Assembly (NCBI GenBank): GCA_902629125.1
Contig: CACOPQ010000001.1
Location: 124,001-188,000, forward strand
Origin: an uncultured Alphaproteobacteria bacterium
GTDB lineage: Bacteria > Pseudomonadota > Alphaproteobacteria > Thalassobaculales > Thalassobaculaceae
Length of the DNA stretch: 64,000 nucleotides
Direction: 5' to 3'
How positions within the stretch are numbered: the first letter of the stretch is position 1; each line of letters opens with the position of its first letter. Shown one piece after another: positions 55,374-64,000 of this stretch. Under the pieces are notes generated by a model, which was given only the letters and a program-made list of their open reading frames with translations, did no database searches and was not told where the DNA came from. The position numbers and the translations under genes are program-made.

Positions 55374-56096
55374 CTAGTGCAAATGAATGGCATCGTTTAA
55401 ATACAAACACGTTAGTACCGTAAAAACATACGCCTGCAACACAGCAACCATGATCTCAAAACCAGTTAACGCCACCAAAAGTAATATTGGAGCGATGCCT
55501 AAAACACCAAGTGCGGCTGTGAAACCTGCAAAAACCTTCATCATAGTGTGCCCTGCCATCATATTTGCAAAAAGCCTAACTGATAAACTCACTGGCCTAA
55601 CGAAGTAGGAAATTACTTCAATTGGAATGAGGAGTGGAGCCAGCACAATTGGCATCCCTGGTGGCACAAATAACGTGAAAAAGTGAAAGCCATGCAAAAC
55701 AATGCCAATTACCGTTACCCCAAGAAATATAGTAATGGCTATCGCGAATGTTACGACAATTTGGCTGGTAAACGTATAGGAATAAGGGATCATTCCGAGC
55801 AGGTTACCCATCAAAATGAACATAAATAAGGTAAATATAAACGGGAAGTATTTGCGCCCCTCCGTGCCAACATTTTCGCGAATCATGTTTGCTATGAACT
55901 CGTAAGACATTTCAGCCAACGATTGCCAACGACCAGGAACAAGCCTCCCACCCCTCATGCTTAGCGTTAGAAAGAGTGTCACGGCAACGACTGTTATCGT
56001 CATCCAAAGCGACGAGGTTGTATAAGCGAGATCAACACCGCCCACTTCAAATGGTACAAGTGTCTTCAGCTTAAATTGATCAACCGGTGATGCCAC
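55374..56096 (-). CDS. atpB: F0F1 ATP synthase subunit a
   Basis: A 240-residue polytopic protein. The family marks are [20 protein letters not shown] with the following GMIPY, and the helix carrying the essential arginine in [13 protein letters not shown] (about 175). It forms the proton half-channels against the c ring. It follows atpI and precedes atpE on the same strand, the standard alphaproteobacterial order. Confidence 0.96.
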   Translation of the reverse strand: MASPVDQFKLKTLVPFEVGGVDLAYTTSSLWMTITVVAVTLFLTLSMRGGRLVPGRWQSLAEMSYEFIANMIRENVGTEGRKYFPFIFTLFMFILMGNLLGMIPYSYTFTSQIVVTFAIAITIFLGVTVIGIVLHGFHFFTLFVPPGMPIVLAPLLIPIEVISYFVRPVSLSVRLFANMMAGHTMMKVFAGFTAALGVLGIAPILLLVALTGFEIMVAVLQAYVFTVLTCLYLNDAIHLH

Positions 56097-56133
56097 GAAA
56101 TACTCCTTTTTTACTCCAAAGACGTTAGTTTAC

Positions 56134-56478
56134 TCAATTATCGTCCAAGCTCTTTTTATATCCAACTGCCATTCCTAGTCCATTTATTGCGCGGTATACG
56201 TTTAGCATGCCAGCAGCTGCACCTACAATAAAGCATACGATCAACAGCCATGGGCTACTACCGAGCCATAAATCTAATCCGTACCCTACTCCTGCACCTA
56301 CCGCAACTCCTGCAACCAACTCGACCCCAGCTCTCATAGCCAAGCCTACTAAACTCTTTGGTAACTCAGGCTTTGCTGAAGACTTCACTCCTTCAGCAAT
56401 CTCTTTTCTGGCAGAACTAATTTTGGCATCCAACTCATCTAATTGTCCAGAATCTGGATGATATTTGTCAGCCGTCAT
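56134..56478 (-). CDS. atpI: ATP synthase accessory protein I (AtpI/AtpZ-type)
   Basis: A 114-residue protein with two transmembrane helices (about 51-70 and 76-95) joined by a short turn, after a charged N-terminal helix (LDAKISSARKEIAEG). Helix 1 is glycine-rich (GVELVAGVAVGAGVGYGLDLWLG), as in AtpI. It leads the F0 operon and helps c-ring assembly in known cases. Confidence 0.85.
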   Translation of the reverse strand: MTADKYHPDSGQLDELDAKISSARKEIAEGVKSSAKPELPKSLVGLAMRAGVELVAGVAVGAGVGYGLDLWLGSSPWLLIVCFIVGAAAGMLNVYRAINGLGMAVGYKKSLDDN

Positions 56479-56658
56479 CTTCTTTTTTTCTCAACTAATT
56501 TCAATAATAAAAAGCCGCTTGGTATTACCGTAAAACACGTGCGCACATTACGTAAATACTCTGTCAACTGTCAAGACAGAAAGCGACAGGAGTTTTCGCC
56601 AAAAAAGCCAAACGAGTTTATGATGGTTTGTTACCGAAATATCGTTTTAAATAATGTT

Positions 56659-59600
56659 TTAAGCAGTCTCCCTCAATTTTTCTGCACCCTCTAGATTCAC
56701 AGAAACGAGTTGACTTACACCCTGTTCTGCCATCGTTACTCCAAATAATCTATCCATCCTCGCCATCGTGAGTCGATGATGAGTTATGATCAGAAAGCGT
56801 GTATTTGTGATATTTGACAATTCTCGCAGGGTTGAACAGAAACGATCGACATTACTATCGTCCAAAGGTGCGTCTACCTCATCCAGGACACAAATAGGTG
56901 CTGGATTTGTCAAGAACGCTGAGAATATTAAAGCCAGGGCTGTTAAAGCCTGCTCGCCCCCCGAGAGTAGTGTCATTGTTTGAAGTTTTTTTCCAGGAGG
57001 GCTAGCCATGATTTCTATACCAGCGTCTAGAGGATCTTCGGCTTCAATAAGTTTCAAGTAAGCACCACCACCCCCAAACAATCTGGTAAAGAGATTTTGA
57101 AAATGACTATTTACATCGTCAAATGCCTGAAGCAGCCGTGATCTCCCCTCTTTATTCAAGGAAGAAATCGCTCGCCTCAAGCGGTCGATGGCGCCATTAA
57201 GGTCATCGCGTTCCGTTTCCATATCAAATATCTTTTGCTCTAGCTCTTCGACTTCTATTTCTGCGCGCAAATTAACAGGACCTATACGTTCTCTCTCTCT
57301 GGCAAGCCGTTCTATACGAGCCTCAGTTTCATCTATTTCAGGACCCGTATCATTTATATCTAATCCCGCTTTATCTAAAATTTCTTCAGGAAAACATTGC
57401 AACTTTTCCTTTATTCGCTCAGCAAGTTCTGACTGATAAAGCGCCACCTGCTCAACGACAGCTTCGCAGCGTACTCTCTCTTCTCTTTCCAGACCTAATT
57501 TTTTATCCGCATCGCGCGATTGTTTTTCCACCTCCGCTAATTCTGTTTCAGCAACAGCAAGTTTATCAGCAGCATTTTTTCGCGCTTCCTCAGCAGCACT
57601 TTTAGTTTCTGTTAGCCTTTTCATCTGAGATTGAGCCTCGTCCGGCCTATTTTTTAGTCGCTCTAATTCATTTATCTCAGCGTCCTGGCGAATATTGAGA
57701 TCACTCATTCTGACCTCTGCCTGACTAATTCGATCCATCCACGCTTCAAGTTCTTCTTTAATTGCAGAAAGACGTGTTTGGCGATCAGTTGTCTGAGTTA
57801 CAATATTTTGGAGCCGACCTCTAGCCTCGACTAGCTTTTCCCGGCTATCAAACAACTGTTGCCGAAGACTATCGCTCTCAGCCTCTAGAACATCATTAGT
57901 CTCGCGGTTACTCAATTCTTTAATGGACTCTGCTCTTAGTTTTTCTGTCTCGCTCAGATCCGCTACCAGCTGACGCCTTGTTTCAATCAAACGCTCTTTT
58001 TTGTTACTAAACTCTAATTCTAATTGTTGAGTATCAATATAGGCTTTACGGGCTCTGTCCAAGTTTTCAAAAGCTTCTTTATAGTTTGTTCTCGCTGTAT
58101 GGCTTTCAATATCCAATTCTTGTAGCTTTTTATCGTTAGCTTCACAGCTAACATCTATTTCCTCTTTTTTACATTTGAGATCACTTACTTCAGCTGAAAC
58201 TTCTCGGAGACGGGCCGCCTGAGTTAATCGTACACTCGATTGATTGTTAATTTCTCCCCGAACTACGAAACCATCCCAACGCCATAGCCCACCATTTGTC
58301 GTGGTCAACATTTGACCATGCGCCAGGGATCGACGCATTTCTTCCGCAATCTCCTCATTTTCCACAACACCAACTTGCATTAATATGGCATTTAATTCTG
58401 AAGGTGCTTCAACATGACTAGCCAAAGAAATTGCCCCTTGCGGCAGATCCGGACCAAGTTTCTCACCAACCAAACGAGACCAGTAGCGTTTAAAAGCAGT
58501 TGTTTTTTCTCGTTGGAGCGGTGCAGTTAAATCGTCCCCAAGGGCTGAAGCAAGCGCCTTTTCGTAACCTTTCTCGACATGAATTTGATCCAAAACAGGT
58601 ATTTGCTCATTGTGTTCTACATCCGCCAATAACACTTCTAAAGAGTTTGCCTCAGTTTCTAGGGCAATAAGTTGTGAGTTTAACTCTCTCCTTTCTCGAT
58701 GTTTTTCCTCTACCTTTACCGCTTGATTCGCACGCGCCTGGCCAAGCCCTTCTAACTTTCTTGTGGCTTCCTTTGCTTTAGCCTCCGCATCTTCGACGTC
58801 TATCCTTAGATCGTCAATCGCCTCATCTGCAGCGTCTCTTTTTTCAAATTCGAAGAGCTTCTCTTCTGTTGCGTTTATTTCAGTTTTTATTCTATTTTTT
58901 CGCTCATTGGTTCGACTTATTTGCCCTTCTAGTGACACAATGTTTGCCTGGTTTGCGGCTAATTTTTCCATCACCGTCGAAAACTGGCTTTCTAAGCTTT
59001 GGGTTTGCGCACTGAGAGCACTTACTTCATCTGTGATAACCTTCTCTCTCACAGCCACATTCTCAATGCTTTCACTAATTTCAAGTTGTTCCTTACTCAG
59101 TATGTCTACCGTGAGTTTAGCTTCACTAGCCAGGGTTTGTTCTCTTTTGATATCTTGCGCAATTTGATCAAGCCGCTGAGTCGCAGCATCTTTTGCTCCC
59201 TCTAGCCTTTCCAACTCGTTATGCAATTCCTTTAATTCAATATTTAGGCGTTGAAGGGCTGCAGCTGTTTCTACTTCATCCTGTCGTAGAATTGGAAGTA
59301 TTTCTGCTGCTTCAACCCGTTGCCGTGAAAAAGAGGCAGAAACCCGTGTAGCCTCTTGGACTTTTTTTTCGGCTTCGGCCATGGTCTCTAAGGCCTGCGT
59401 CTTTTTTTCCACACCCTCGAACCACTTTTTATGAAAAAGCACCGACTCTGACTTCCTTATTTGATCATTAATCGTTCGATATCGCTTTGCCTGCTTTGCT
59501 TGTTTTAGGAGGCCTCGCAGTTGATCTTTTATTGAACCAAGAATGTCTTCCAAACGCTCCAAATTCGTCTCAGCTGCCTTAAGTCTTAGTTCTGCTTCAT

Positions 59601-60132
59601 GTCTTCTTGTATGCAACCCTCGAATATTTGCGGCCTCTTCAAGTAGTATACGTCGATCACCAGGTTTAGCATTTATTAATGAACCTACTCTGCCCTGGTT
59701 TACAATGCCCGCCGATCTAGCACCCGTTCCGGCATCTGCAAAAAGTAATTGGACGTCTCTGCTCCTTACGTCTCTACCATTTACCCGATAGTTAGAACCT
59801 TTTGTACGTTCTATCCGTCTCGCGACGCTTAATTGTTCAGAATCGTTTAATCCTGCGGGCGCTTTCCAATCCGAATTATCAACAGATAAAATAACCTCTG
59901 CAACATTTCTAGCCGGACGGCTGTTAGCTCCATTAAAGATAACATCGTCCATTTCACCGCCCCGCATTTGTTTTGCCGATGTTTCCCCCATCACCCAACG
60001 CAGTGCTTCCACTAGATTCGATTTACCACAACCATTTGGACCGACAACCCCAGTCAAACCATTTGAAATATCTAATTCTGTTGGATCAACAAAGGATTTA
60101 AATCCCGTAAGTTTGAGGTGATCAAATTTCAA
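56659..60132 (-). CDS. smc: Chromosome segregation protein SMC
   Basis: The protein has 1157 residues, the normal length. N-terminal Walker A is GPNGCGKSNLVEALRWVMGE (about 32-51). Long coiled coils (about 170-500 and 670-1010) surround a hinge (about 510-660). The C-terminal head has the ABC signature LSGGEQALTALALIFS (about 1060) and Walker B CVLDEVDAPLDDSN (about 1085). It compacts and aligns the chromosome with ScpAB. The downstream neighbours (upstream on this strand) are the dsbA-like, DciA and mutY genes, a known alphaproteobacterial grouping. Confidence 0.97.
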   Translation of the reverse strand: MKFDHLKLTGFKSFVDPTELDISNGLTGVVGPNGCGKSNLVEALRWVMGETSAKQMRGGEMDDVIFNGANSRPARNVAEVILSVDNSDWKAPAGLNDSEQLSVARRIERTKGSNYRVNGRDVRSRDVQLLFADAGTGARSAGIVNQGRVGSLINAKPGDRRILLEEAANIRGLHTRRHEAELRLKAAETNLERLEDILGSIKDQLRGLLKQAKQAKRYRTINDQIRKSESVLFHKKWFEGVEKKTQALETMAEAEKKVQEATRVSASFSRQRVEAAEILPILRQDEVETAAALQRLNIELKELHNELERLEGAKDAATQRLDQIAQDIKREQTLASEAKLTVDILSKEQLEISESIENVAVREKVITDEVSALSAQTQSLESQFSTVMEKLAANQANIVSLEGQISRTNERKNRIKTEINATEEKLFEFEKRDAADEAIDDLRIDVEDAEAKAKEATRKLEGLGQARANQAVKVEEKHRERRELNSQLIALETEANSLEVLLADVEHNEQIPVLDQIHVEKGYEKALASALGDDLTAPLQREKTTAFKRYWSRLVGEKLGPDLPQGAISLASHVEAPSELNAILMQVGVVENEEIAEEMRRSLAHGQMLTTTNGGLWRWDGFVVRGEINNQSSVRLTQAARLREVSAEVSDLKCKKEEIDVSCEANDKKLQELDIESHTARTNYKEAFENLDRARKAYIDTQQLELEFSNKKERLIETRRQLVADLSETEKLRAESIKELSNRETNDVLEAESDSLRQQLFDSREKLVEARGRLQNIVTQTTDRQTRLSAIKEELEAWMDRISQAEVRMSDLNIRQDAEINELERLKNRPDEAQSQMKRLTETKSAAEEARKNAADKLAVAETELAEVEKQSRDADKKLGLEREERVRCEAVVEQVALYQSELAERIKEKLQCFPEEILDKAGLDINDTGPEIDETEARIERLARERERIGPVNLRAEIEVEELEQKIFDMETERDDLNGAIDRLRRAISSLNKEGRSRLLQAFDDVNSHFQNLFTRLFGGGGAYLKLIEAEDPLDAGIEIMASPPGKKLQTMTLLSGGEQALTALALIFSAFLTNPAPICVLDEVDAPLDDSNVDRFCSTLRELSNITNTRFLIITHHRLTMARMDRLFGVTMAEQGVSQLVSVNLEGAEKLRETA

Positions 60133-60179
60133 TTAATTTATCCCAAAATCCAGGCATAAAGCCTCTTGATGAAGAAACT

Positions 60180-60815
60180 TTATTCCAGTTCTTGTTGAAT
60201 AGCTTTGTCTAACTTTTCAAATTCAAACGCTTTAATCCGCTTCCCGCCTATTAAAAAAGATGGGGTCGTATCAATTCCATATTTTGTGTTACCTTCCATT
60301 CTTGCTTTAATGATGCCATCTAGCAGTTGCGTGTCATCCATGCATTTGCGCGCTTTTTCTTCATTTAATCCAGCAAGTTGACCGAGTTTTAACAGTGCCG
60401 CGCCAACATCTTCCGATCCAGCCCATATTGACTGCTGTTTCATCAAGACACTTACCATCGGTTCGTAGAACTTTGACGGAACACAGCGAGCCAGTGCCGA
60501 CGCACGTAACGCCCATTGATCGAGTGGAAAATCTCGAAACTCGAATTTAACTAACCCAGTATCTACATACTTCTCTTTCAACTTTGGATACACGTCTGTG
60601 TGAAAACGTCCACATGCGGGGCACGTGAAAGAGAAATATTCAACTACAGTGAGTTTTGCTTTATCCGATCCAATAATTCGCTCTGCGAGCGCTTCTTTTA
60701 GGAAAGGGGTTAAAGTTTGATCTGACGCATGACCCGTTTTTAGTAGTGACACCACTACTAGAAGTGGTAACGCGAGATATACAAAAAACTTTAATAAACG
60801 CACGAAAGACTCCAT
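60180..60815 (-). CDS. DsbA-family thiol:disulfide oxidoreductase
   Basis: The protein has 211 residues with a signal peptide or anchor (about 8-28). The thioredoxin-fold active site is FTCPACGRFH (CPAC, about 69-72), and the cis-proline is in TTPSFLIGG (about 186). The middle part has FRDFPLDQWALRASALARC. It belongs to the DsbA/Com1-like periplasmic group that makes or isomerises disulfides. Position between DciA and smc is common in Alphaproteobacteria. Confidence 0.9.
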   Translation of the reverse strand: MESFVRLLKFFVYLALPLLVVVSLLKTGHASDQTLTPFLKEALAERIIGSDKAKLTVVEYFSFTCPACGRFHTDVYPKLKEKYVDTGLVKFEFRDFPLDQWALRASALARCVPSKFYEPMVSVLMKQQSIWAGSEDVGAALLKLGQLAGLNEEKARKCMDDTQLLDGIIKARMEGNTKYGIDTTPSFLIGGKRIKAFEFEKLDKAIQQELE

Positions 60816-60944
60816 AAAAAAGATAACGTTAGGATAAGATGCAAGATCGTCGCTCGCAAGCTGCTACGATATTTAAAAATAAAAATATGTTCACAATGTG
60901 ATATTAGATAACGAAATATATTCTGCTGCGATTTTAATCTATAT

Positions 60945-61451
60945 TTATTTCTTTGATAAAATGGCTTTTCCTAAGGTTTCTAGCGCGTTTTTTAATTCTT
61001 GTGACTTGGTTCCTTTTACGCTTTCGACAACCCATTTTTCTTCTTCGAATGTCAAAGAGCGAACATTTTTTTTGATTCGTTTTTTAGGTTCTATACCGTG
61101 CACCTGTCGAATCGAGATCTTCTTTATAGCAGCGTAACCAAAAATTAAGTTAGTCCGCTCTAAAATTATTGGTTGCAAGTGCTGCAACTCAAGACTTCTA
61201 GCGCCCAAGACATCAAGAAACATAGTTGCACCGAGTGTCTTGTTACTGGGGAACGAAAGACGTGTAGGATAGCACCACTCCGAGAGCTCCTTGCCAACAA
61301 TCGATGTCCATCTATACACTACTGCTGATTCAATGAAGCCCCGTTTCTTGAGCACGTTATCCGCAACTTTGTTAACAGAGAAATTGACATTTTTCAGGCC
61401 AGCAGTTGTCGTGCTTCTCTTGCCATATTGTTTGAGATTTTGATGCATCAA
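60945..61451 (-). CDS. dciA: DciA-like protein (DUF721)
   Basis: A 168-residue basic protein. The N-terminal DUF721 region includes RGFIESAVVYRWTSIVGKEL (about 35-55), then LSFPSNKTLGATMFLDVLGARSLELQHLQ in adjoining blocks and FGYAAIKKISIRQV. DciA proteins load the replicative helicase in bacteria without DnaC. The gene is divergent from mutY, the usual alphaproteobacterial arrangement. The gap to the dsbA-like gene is 129 bases, with nothing recognised in it. Confidence 0.85.
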   Translation of the reverse strand: MMHQNLKQYGKRSTTTAGLKNVNFSVNKVADNVLKKRGFIESAVVYRWTSIVGKELSEWCYPTRLSFPSNKTLGATMFLDVLGARSLELQHLQPIILERTNLIFGYAAIKKISIRQVHGIEPKKRIKKNVRSLTFEEEKWVVESVKGTKSQELKNALETLGKAILSKK

Positions 61452-61512
61452 TGTATTCCACCGCGACCCTTACCTGTTTAATTGGAGAGGAGAATACAGT
61501 AATTTACTTCAT

Positions 61513-62607
61513 ATGGAAAACATTACACCAAATAGTTCATTTATCGGTTTACCGGAACAAGTACTTCGATGGTACGATGCACATCAGAGAGTACTTCCAT
61601 GGCGTGCTGTGGGCCGAGAAACTCCGGATCCTTATAGGGTTTGGCTGAGCGAAATTATGCTTCAACAAACCCAAGTCGTGACAGTGGTATCTTACTTTAA
61701 TCGATTCATCGAATTGTGGCCTAAAATCGAAAGCCTTGCGGCTGCTGACGTTAATGATGTCCTTCGTGAATGGGCCGGATTGGGATACTACGCGCGCGCT
61801 CGGAACCTGCACCGCTGCGCGCAAATTATCACGCGTGATCATGCAGGGGAGTTTCCGAAGGAAGAAGCCGAATTATTAAAATTGCCTGGGATCGGTCCGT
61901 ACACAGCTGCCGCTATGGCAGCCATAGCATTTGGGAAAGACGCAACGCCTGTTGACGGAAACGTCGAGAGGGTCATTGCACGCGTATATCGGATCAAGAC
62001 CCCTATCAAAGAAAATAAATTGATCATTAAATCATTAGCCTCACAGAATACCCCAAAAGCTAGAACCGGTGATTACGCTCAAGCAGTGATGGACTTAGGC
62101 GCCACGGTTTGTACTCCGCGAAGACCGCTCTGCTTTACGTGTCCGTTGACAGAATTATGCAGGGCTTTTCTGCACGAGGAAACACACGCCATCCCGATTA
62201 GCAAGAAACGGAAAAAAGCCCCCGAAAGAGCAGGAACAGCTTATGTGATTGTAAACACTGCTAATGAAATCCTACTTTATCGCCGAGCTGGAAGAGGTCT
62301 CTTAGGTGGCATGCTCGAAGTTCCTTCCGTAGGTTGGGAACAAGATGAACGACATAATGAATTAATTAGAAAATTAACCATGTGTAGACCGCATTCCAAC
62401 GCCATAACGGGAACAGTTGAGCATGTTTTTACTCATTTCAAACTAGTTTTAAGGGTTGTAGTTATGCGCGTCGAGAAAAATGATTGGCTTGCTGGTCTGC
62501 ATTGGTATTCGTTAGATAAAATAGAAAGTGTGGGCTTACCTAAACTCATGCTTAAAGTGGTAAAACATTTTCTTTCAAGTGCAGACAATAGCGACAATAC
62601 TAAGTGA
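61513..62607 (+). CDS. mutY: A/G-specific adenine DNA glycosylase
   Basis: The protein has 364 residues. The HhH-GPD core has SEIMLQQTQV (about 51), the catalytic region LPGIGPYTAAAMAAIAFG with VDGNVERV (Asp about 156). The [4Fe-4S] loop has four cysteines in CTPRRPLCFTCPLTELC (about 198-214). A C-terminal MutT-like domain (about 240-355) reads 8-oxoG. It removes A opposite 8-oxoguanine. ATG at 61513 chosen because the N-terminus before LPEQVLRWYDAHQR is normal for the family. Confidence 0.95.
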   Translation: MENITPNSSFIGLPEQVLRWYDAHQRVLPWRAVGRETPDPYRVWLSEIMLQQTQVVTVVSYFNRFIELWPKIESLAAADVNDVLREWAGLGYYARARNLHRCAQIITRDHAGEFPKEEAELLKLPGIGPYTAAAMAAIAFGKDATPVDGNVERVIARVYRIKTPIKENKLIIKSLASQNTPKARTGDYAQAVMDLGATVCTPRRPLCFTCPLTELCRAFLHEETHAIPISKKRKKAPERAGTAYVIVNTANEILLYRRAGRGLLGGMLEVPSVGWEQDERHNELIRKLTMCRPHSNAITGTVEHVFTHFKLVLRVVVMRVEKNDWLAGLHWYSLDKIESVGLPKLMLKVVKHFLSSADNSDNTK

Positions 62608-62608
62608 A

Positions 62609-63532
62609 TTAAAGGCGGTCCAAGTACTGCGTGTACCAATCAAAATCTACAAGGTCAACATATGCTTTGATAAGAGATTCTGTTACTGGTCCAGGGCAAG
62701 AAGAGACAAACGGCATACGACCATTTATACTTTGGACGGGGCAAATACAAAAGCTAGTTGAAGTTATAAAGATTTCGTCCGCATTATAGGCATCAAATAA
62801 GTCCAGATTCTTTTCTTCAACCTCTAGTCCTAACCGCTCACATAACTGAATTGTCACCTGCCTACTTACGCCGGGCAGAACATATTGCTCCTTAGGTGTT
62901 GCAAGCTTATTGTCTTTGACAATAAAAATGTTGCTGCCTTTTCCTTCTGAAAGATTGCCCTGCGTATCCAATAAAAAAGACAGTGCATCAGGATTTTGAG
63001 CCGCAACCTCCAAATCACCCATAACAAAATTTATATAGTTATGGGTTTTTGCACGAGGGCTTACCATCTCAGGTGAGACCCGCCGAACGGATGGTGTTAT
63101 TAACTGGATACCATCGCGATAAAATTTTGCTCGCGCGGCCAATGGCAAAGGACTACATTCGACGATTACCGTAGCATCAGGCCAGTCGGGCCAAGCTATT
63201 TTGTCGTCATTTGATAGCCCCCTCGTTACCCTTTGTGTAACCCAGTAATCTTCCTTTTCGTCTAAGAGCGGTAAGTTGCGATTAACGACCTCCTCCGTAA
63301 TGGTTTGAAAGTCGTCCATACTATGGCCTGGGTCCAAATCCATGTACTTTAGAGTGCGCTCAAATCTCTCCAAATGTTCTTTTAGCCTAAATATTTTGTG
63401 TCCAAATGTTCTTGTAGTATCAAAAACACCATCGCCATATTTAAAGCCTTGGTCCTTAATAGGAATAGTAGCTTCGTCTTCAGGTACAAACTTGCCGTTC
63501 AAATAGACGATACGTTGGTTGGGAAGAGACAT
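62609..63532 (-). CDS. Class IV PLP aminotransferase (branched-chain/D-amino-acid type)
   Basis: The protein has 307 residues of fold-type IV. The start region VYLNGKFVPEDEATIPIKDQG and GDGVFDTTRTF are typical, as is RLKEHLERFERTLKYM. The PLP lysine is in PRAKTHNYINF (about 156) and LDTQGNLSEGKGSNIF (about 192-207) binds the cofactor. It could be a branched-chain aminotransferase, a D-alanine aminotransferase or an aminodeoxychorismate-lyase-like enzyme; these cannot be told apart by eye. It converges with mutY, the two stops almost touching. Confidence 0.85.
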   Translation of the reverse strand: MSLPNQRIVYLNGKFVPEDEATIPIKDQGFKYGDGVFDTTRTFGHKIFRLKEHLERFERTLKYMDLDPGHSMDDFQTITEEVVNRNLPLLDEKEDYWVTQRVTRGLSNDDKIAWPDWPDATVIVECSPLPLAARAKFYRDGIQLITPSVRRVSPEMVSPRAKTHNYINFVMGDLEVAAQNPDALSFLLDTQGNLSEGKGSNIFIVKDNKLATPKEQYVLPGVSRQVTIQLCERLGLEVEEKNLDLFDAYNADEIFITSTSFCICPVQSINGRMPFVSSCPGPVTESLIKAYVDLVDFDWYTQYLDRL

Positions 63533-63621
63533 CCGCTATTGCTCCACAAAATTGTTTTGCCAAATAATAAAATCTTTACAGAGTCCTTCGATATTATTAC
63601 ACAAACCTCGATAAACTCTAG

Positions 63622-64000
63622 TTAGTTTTTTGCCCTAGCGCGCAGGAGAAAAACAAACGGGATTGCACCAAAGGCTATTACGACTAAGAACACAAAGTCG
63701 TTCAGGAACGCAACCATCTGCGCTTCAATCATAACAATTGTCTCTAAATTTCGTAAATCAGCCATGGATTTTAAATCAAATGGTTGTCCGCTTACTATTG
63801 AATTCAATGTCGATCTAAATTCAGTAATTTGTGCTCTCATTTCAATATAATTTGCTTGTGTCGATCGAACCAGTATAGAGACAACAACAGACGTGCCCAT
63901 GCTAGCTCCTATGGCTCGTATCAGCGAAAAAAGTGACGCGGCTTCAACACGATAAATTGGTTCAAGCGTAGAGAATGTCACAGTCGTTAAAGCAACCCAC
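63622..64000 (-). CDS. C-terminal part of a DHA2-family MFS efflux transporter
   Basis: The frame is open to the right edge, so only the last 126 or so residues are present. They match the end of EmrB/DHA2-type 14-helix drug exporters: EAASLFSLIRAIGASMGTSV, then a periplasmic loop, then a final helix (FLNDFVFLVVIAFGAIPFVFLL) with a short basic tail. It would work with an EmrA-like partner outside the window. Confidence 0.8.
   Translation of the reverse strand, partial: WVALTTVTFSTLEPIYRVEAASLFSLIRAIGASMGTSVVVSILVRSTQANYIEMRAQITEFRSTLNSIVSGQPFDLKSMADLRNLETIVMIEAQMVAFLNDFVFLVVIAFGAIPFVFLLRARAKN

Noticed and set aside
58763-59167. Plus-strand frame inside smc
   Set aside because: Antisense shadow of the coiled coil, rich in Ser/Phe/Ala; smc is unambiguous on the other strand.

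Overview
The window reads as a stretch of chromosome from an AT-rich, probably marine or aquatic alphaproteobacterium, most like the Rhodospirillales-type lineages known mainly from metagenomes. The support comes from gene order and gene type: a circularly permuted (two-piece) tmRNA gene whose tag reads ANDNYAEARLAA, followed by an SspB adaptor gene; an F0 operon atpI-atpB-atpE-atpF'-atpF with two different b subunits; hflK-hflC-DUF2065-degP; thyA-folA; and smc-dsbA-like-DciA-mutY. No rRNA gene, CRISPR array or recognisable transposase was seen.

Layout. (1) 1-15.9 kb is a redox region. A leftward pentahaem cytochrome and a small TPR membrane protein face a prepilin peptidase. Next comes a tightly packed rightward seven-gene operon (2966-15859). 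It encodes a FAD/NAD(P)-type reductase fused to two cyclic-nucleotide-binding domains and a four-cluster ferredoxin module, a b-type membrane cytochrome, a membrane-anchored decahaem cytochrome with a cytoplasmic FHA domain, a small exported protein, a tandem HbpS/GlcG-like exported protein, a porin-like outer-membrane beta-barrel, and an exported decahaem cytochrome with LVIVD repeats. I read it as a trans-envelope electron conduit with signal-sensing domains built in. It is the best candidate here for an undescribed system. (2) 15.9-30.6 kb is accessory metabolism: a Baeyer-Villiger-type monooxygenase, an enolase-superfamily enzyme, two amidases with a small partner, a complete DctP/Q/M TRAP transporter, a MetE-like methyltransferase, a SAM methyltransferase, an M20 peptidase, a CmcJ/GA4-desaturase-type oxygenase, an unknown membrane protein and a decayed tRNA-Lys-like sequence. 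(3) 30.6-64 kb is housekeeping: mreBCD-mrdA-rodA, ilvB-ilvN with a possible leader peptide, miaA, serB, degP, hflKC, mrp, folA, thyA, a TPR/glycosyltransferase-like protein, tmRNA, sspB, fumC, apt, a thiolase, the F0 genes, smc, a DsbA-like protein, DciA, mutY, a class IV aminotransferase and the end of a DHA2-type efflux pump.

How the genes work together. In region 1, electrons could pass between cytoplasmic NAD(P)H, the iron-sulfur module, the membrane cytochrome b, a periplasmic decahaem domain and an outer-membrane porin/decahaem pair. The direction of flow and the substrate cannot be read from sequence. In region 2, the TRAP transporter sits among hydrolases and oxygenases that would suit import and breakdown of an organic acid or amide. 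In region 3, the elongasome genes include one clear anomaly: mrdA is interrupted near its 3' end by a frameshift at a run of nine G, and one base fewer restores a normal PBP2 C-terminus.

All calls come from reading the sequence and recalling family features; no database search was run.
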